Under the pieces are notes generated by a model. That model was not told the origin of the DNA and searched no databases. It saw only the letters and a list, made by a program, of their open reading frames with translations. Below are positions 5,813 to 7,905 of a stretch of 7,905 nt of DNA, piece by piece. A program made the translations under genes and the position numbers. Source of the stretch: an uncultured Clostridia bacterium (lineage in GTDB: Bacteria; Bacillota; Clostridia; TANB77; CAG-508); the NCBI GenBank assembly GCA_944391895.1, contig CALXVF010000053.1, positions 1 through 7,905 of the forward strand. Direction: 5' to 3'. Position 1 is the stretch's first letter. The number at the start of each line of letters is the position of its first letter.

Positions 5813-5818
5813 TATAAT
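5813..5818 (+). promoter_or_regulatory. Candidate -10 box for the asp23-like operon
   Basis: TATAAT at 5813-5818 lies 34 nt before the start codon and 17 nt before AGGAGG. No convincing -35 box is seen at the right distance (TTTATG at 5791, 16-bp spacer, is the nearest). Since a terminator ends the upstream transcript at 5695, the operon needs a promoter in 5700-5830; an alternative sigma factor is possible. Confidence 0.35.
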
Positions 5819-5846
5819 ATCTATAAACTATAAGAGGAGGTTTATT

Positions 5847-6305
5847 ATGAGTGAAGAAAAGAAAGTAGTAAAAAAAGAAGAGGATGAAATAGTAATAAAT
5901 GAAGGAGAAAATAACATAGAAATTTCTGATGATGTAGTAGCTGTAATATCTGGTATGGCAGCATCAGAAGTATCAGGAGTAGCAGAAATGGCAGGAGGAT
6001 TTGCAGGAGGAATTTCAGAAGTTCTAAGTGGAAAGAAAAACCTAGCCAAAGGAATAAAAGTAGAAATACTAGACAATAAAGAAACAAGAATTGATGTAAA
6101 CATCATAGTAGAATATGGAGCAAGAATTCCAGATGTAGCATTTGAAATTCAAAAAAGAGTAAAAAAATCTGTTGAAAACATGACAGGACTTAATGTACTA
6201 GAAGTAAATGTACATGTACAAGGTGTTAGCATGGCTCAATTAGAAAACAAAGAAGAAGAAAAAGTAGAAGTAAAAGAAGAAGAAAAAGAAACAAAAAAGA
6301 AATAG
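5847..6305 (+). CDS. Asp23/Gls24 family envelope stress protein (YqhY-like)
   Basis: The start is ATG 5847, 6 nt after AGGAGG (5835-5840); 152 residues. The Asp23 domain covers about residues 20-125, with the family signatures ISDDVVAVISGMAASEVSGV, a glycine-rich MAGGFAGG, LSGKKNLAKGIKVE, IIVEYGARIPDVAFEIQ, and MTGLNVLEVNVHVQGV. The tail after residue 130 is a Lys/Glu-rich low-complexity stretch. Asp23-type proteins lie in the cytoplasm close to the membrane, held there by AmaP, which is the next gene. Because the operon continues into nusB and xseA, this member is closest in context to YqhY of Bacillus, a protein connected with acetyl-CoA carboxylase; here accB and accC are not in the window. 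The stress link comes from family knowledge, not from this sequence. Confidence 0.93.
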   Translation: MSEEKKVVKKEEDEIVINEGENNIEISDDVVAVISGMAASEVSGVAEMAGGFAGGISEVLSGKKNLAKGIKVEILDNKETRIDVNIIVEYGARIPDVAFEIQKRVKKSVENMTGLNVLEVNVHVQGVSMAQLENKEEEKVEVKEEEKETKKK

Positions 6306-6340
6306 TAAAAGGTTTGTCCTTAGAAGGATGGTGTTAAATT

Positions 6341-6940
6341 ATGAAATTTTTAGATAAATTAGGACTAGCCATATTTTCAATCATAGTATTTATACTTTCA
6401 GTCATATTATGTTTGATTTTATTTGGCTTTATAGATACAGGAATTATAACTGTTGCAATAAATGCAATTGCGAGTGAACAAAATGCTACATATATAACTA
6501 TAGGAATATTAGTAGTATTAATATTACTTGCAATAAAATGTCTATTCTTCCCAAGTTGGGAAAGACATAGTTCTTCATCAGATGATGATGGAATACTACT
6601 TCAAAACGATAATGGAAAATTATTAATAACAAAAGGAACAATTAAAAACTTAGTTAATGGCACAGTGGATGAATTCAAAGAACTTGAAGGAACAGAAGTA
6701 GATGTAAATATAGATCAAAATAATGAAGTGTATGTGGACTTAACAATAAATGTACAAAAAGAAACAGTTATCAAAGAAGTATCTACAAAATTACAAAACA
6801 AAATTAAAGATGCTGTAAGAAAAGCTACAGACTTAGAAATAAAAGAAATTAATATAAAAGTAAATGATGTAGAAAGAGAAGAACAAAAACGCACAGAAGA
6901 AAAAGTAAAAGAAACTAAAGAAAACACATCAGAAGAATAA
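6341..6940 (+). CDS. amaP: Alkaline shock response membrane anchor protein AmaP
   Basis: 199 residues; ATG 6341 follows AAGGATGGTG (6324-6333). Two hydrophobic helices (about residues 8-30 and 50-69) form the N-terminal membrane hairpin, followed by a Ser/Asp-rich linker and a cytoplasmic alpha/beta domain (residues 83-180: GKLLITKGTIKNLVNGTVDE, then VDVNIDQNNEVYVDLTINV). This domain resembles an Asp23 half. The tail is Lys/Glu-rich, like that of its partner. In the known Staphylococcus system AmaP tethers Asp23 to the membrane, and its position directly after the Asp23 gene (35-nt gap) fits that job. A short TCCTT-AG-AAGGA palindrome (6317-6328) overlaps the ribosome binding site and might mildly limit translation. 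Confidence 0.9.
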   Translation: MKFLDKLGLAIFSIIVFILSVILCLILFGFIDTGIITVAINAIASEQNATYITIGILVVLILLAIKCLFFPSWERHSSSSDDDGILLQNDNGKLLITKGTIKNLVNGTVDEFKELEGTEVDVNIDQNNEVYVDLTINVQKETVIKEVSTKLQNKIKDAVRKATDLEIKEINIKVNDVEREEQKRTEEKVKETKENTSEE

Positions 6941-6954
6941 TGGAGGTGCGGATA

Positions 6955-7158
6955 ATGGACGATTTTAAAAAATTTATGACAAATTATTGGGGAGCAGTTC
7001 TAGGAGGAATTGTTGCACTAATTATAGCATGTACAGATATGTACAGACTAGTTATAGGAATAGTACTTGTTGGAATGGGAATATGGGCAGGAAACTATTT
7101 TCAACATAATAAAGACAAGGTAAAAACAAAGCTAAGAAATATAATAGATAAAATGTAA
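6955..7158 (+). CDS. DUF2273 small integral membrane protein
   Basis: 67 residues from ATG 6955. This start is preferred over the in-frame ATG at 6940, which overlaps the amaP stop codon, because the Shine-Dalgarno GGAGGTG (6942-6948) lies between them, 6 nt before 6955. The product has two hydrophobic helices (about residues 12-27 and 31-46) joined by the short turn CTDMYR, and a basic C-terminal tail (HNKDKVKTKLRNIIDKM). This matches the DUF2273 family, regularly found beside Asp23 and AmaP genes. It is probably a membrane partner in the same complex; no biochemical activity is known. Confidence 0.9.
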   Translation: MDDFKKFMTNYWGAVLGGIVALIIACTDMYRLVIGIVLVGMGIWAGNYFQHNKDKVKTKLRNIIDKM

Positions 7159-7167
7159 GGGGAGAAT

Positions 7168-7584
7168 ATGAAAAGAACAGAGGCAAGAGAAGAAGCTTTC
7201 AAACTATTATATAGTTTGCAAATAATGACAGAAAAAAATATAGAAGAGCAAGTAAAAATATTCTTAGATGAAAACGAAATAAACGACCAAGAAGCAATAA
7301 AATATATTAGTAATATAATAGAAGGAACTAATAAAGAAAACGATAAAATAGAGGCTCTAATATCAGAAAATATAAAAGATGATTGGGATATGAAAAGAAT
7401 TTCAAAAATAGACTTAGCATTACTAAAACTAGGAATTTTTGAAATTGTCTATTCAAAATTGCCATATAAAGTAGTAATAAACGAAGTTGTAGAACTTTCA
7501 AAAAAATATGGAGATGATAATTCCAAATCTTTTGTAAATGGAGTGCTTGCAAGTGTCGTTAAAAAAAGTGGCATAGAAGGATAA
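7168..7584 (+). CDS. nusB: Transcription antitermination factor NusB
   Basis: 138 residues, normal length for the family; ATG 7168 follows GGGGAG (7159-7164), 9 nt after the DUF2273 stop. The all-helical NusB fold is recognised from REEAFKLLYSLQ at the N-terminus, WDMKRISKIDLALLKLGIFEI (residues 73-93), the KVVINEVVELSKKYG helix and the closing SKSFVNGVLASVV. NusB binds the boxA element of rRNA leader RNA together with S10 (NusE) and helps RNA polymerase resist termination in rRNA operons. It is co-transcribed with the Asp23 block and xseA, a widespread Firmicutes arrangement. Confidence 0.97.
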   Translation: MKRTEAREEAFKLLYSLQIMTEKNIEEQVKIFLDENEINDQEAIKYISNIIEGTNKENDKIEALISENIKDDWDMKRISKIDLALLKLGIFEIVYSKLPYKVVINEVVELSKKYGDDNSKSFVNGVLASVVKKSGIEG

Positions 7585-7588
7585 AATA

Positions 7589-7905
7589 ATGGAAATAAAA
7601 CCAATTACAGTTCAAGAATTAAATAAATATATTAAAAATAAAATAGATAATGATGAATATCTTAATAATGTCTATGTTAAAGGGGAGATATCAAATTTTA
7701 AACTTCACTATTCAGGACATATGTATTTCACGCTAAAAGATGAAAGCTCATTAATAAAGTGTGTGATGTTTAAAAGTTATACTCCTCATTTACAATTTAT
7801 GCCTAAAGATGGTATGAAAGTAGTAATACTAGGTACTGTTTCGGTTTTTGAAAGAGATGGACAATACCAAGTATATTGCAAAGCAATGAAACAAGAAGGA
7901 ATAGG
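7589..7905 (+). CDS. xseA: Exodeoxyribonuclease VII large subunit XseA, 3' truncated
   Basis: The first 105 codons are present and the frame runs off the right edge. ATG 7589 lies 4 nt after the nusB stop, with AGAAGGA (7575-7581) inside the nusB end, so the two genes are tightly coupled. The visible part is the N-terminal OB-fold DNA-binding domain: ITVQELNKYIKNKI, then VYVKGEISNFKLHYSGHMYFTLKDESSLIKCVMF, then GMKVVILGTVSVFERDGQYQVYC. XseA with XseB forms exonuclease VII, which degrades single-stranded DNA from both ends. The catalytic domain and xseB, expected next, are outside the window. Confidence 0.97.
   Translation, partial: MEIKPITVQELNKYIKNKIDNDEYLNNVYVKGEISNFKLHYSGHMYFTLKDESSLIKCVMFKSYTPHLQFMPKDGMKVVILGTVSVFERDGQYQVYCKAMKQEGI

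Noticed and set aside
6940..6954. ATG at 6940 as the start of the DUF2273 gene
   Set aside because: The Shine-Dalgarno GGAGGTG lies after this ATG and just before the ATG at 6955, so the latter is the start.

Overview
The window comes from a low-GC Gram-positive bacterium, most likely an uncultured-type, gut-associated member of the Clostridia. The evidence is the very AT-rich, A-ending codon use, strong Shine-Dalgarno sites (GGAGG), U-tailed intrinsic terminators, and the Firmicutes gene block asp23-like / amaP / DUF2273 / nusB / xseA. No species can be named from the sequence alone.

Layout. (a) 1-1530: the 3' part of a large surface-type protein with a DUF11 repeat and a von Willebrand factor A domain, closed by a perfect hairpin terminator. 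(b) 1665-2390: a broken Rpn / PD-(D/E)XK nuclease 'transposase' gene with an in-frame stop and its catalytic core deleted. (c) 2413-3473: a gene with its own promoter for an unnamed 336-aa protein carrying an HExxH zinc-protease motif. (d) 3482-3865, minus strand: a small unrecognised gene with a good promoter, convergent with (c) and sharing a bidirectional terminator. (e) 3906-5734: a promoter, a roughly 200-nt leader with a possible 17-codon ORF, a (TA)10 tract and a strong terminator, then a 506-aa membrane-anchored protein with a phage-tail-like KTAYVNG motif and a C-terminal formylglycine-generating-enzyme/C-type-lectin-like domain. The last 56 codons of this gene switch abruptly from A-ending to C/T-ending codons and end in the RGG...AGVF...SFRVVL pattern of diversity-generating retroelement (DGR) targets. 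(f) 5813-7905: the conserved housekeeping block of an Asp23/Gls24 protein, its membrane anchor AmaP, a DUF2273 membrane protein, transcription factor NusB and the start of exonuclease VII large subunit XseA.

How it fits together. The right third is a co-directional operon linking envelope-associated Asp23 proteins to NusB and XseA, as in many Firmicutes. The left two thirds are accessory: surface display, a mobile-element relic, a putative protease and a probable diversified binding protein. The most interesting signal is the pairing of a probable orphan DGR variable region (no reverse transcriptase or template repeat is in the window) with an upstream leader built like a transcription attenuator. 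The intrinsic terminator lies only 35 nt before the start codon, which leaves little room for another promoter, so expression of the variable protein probably depends on read-through.
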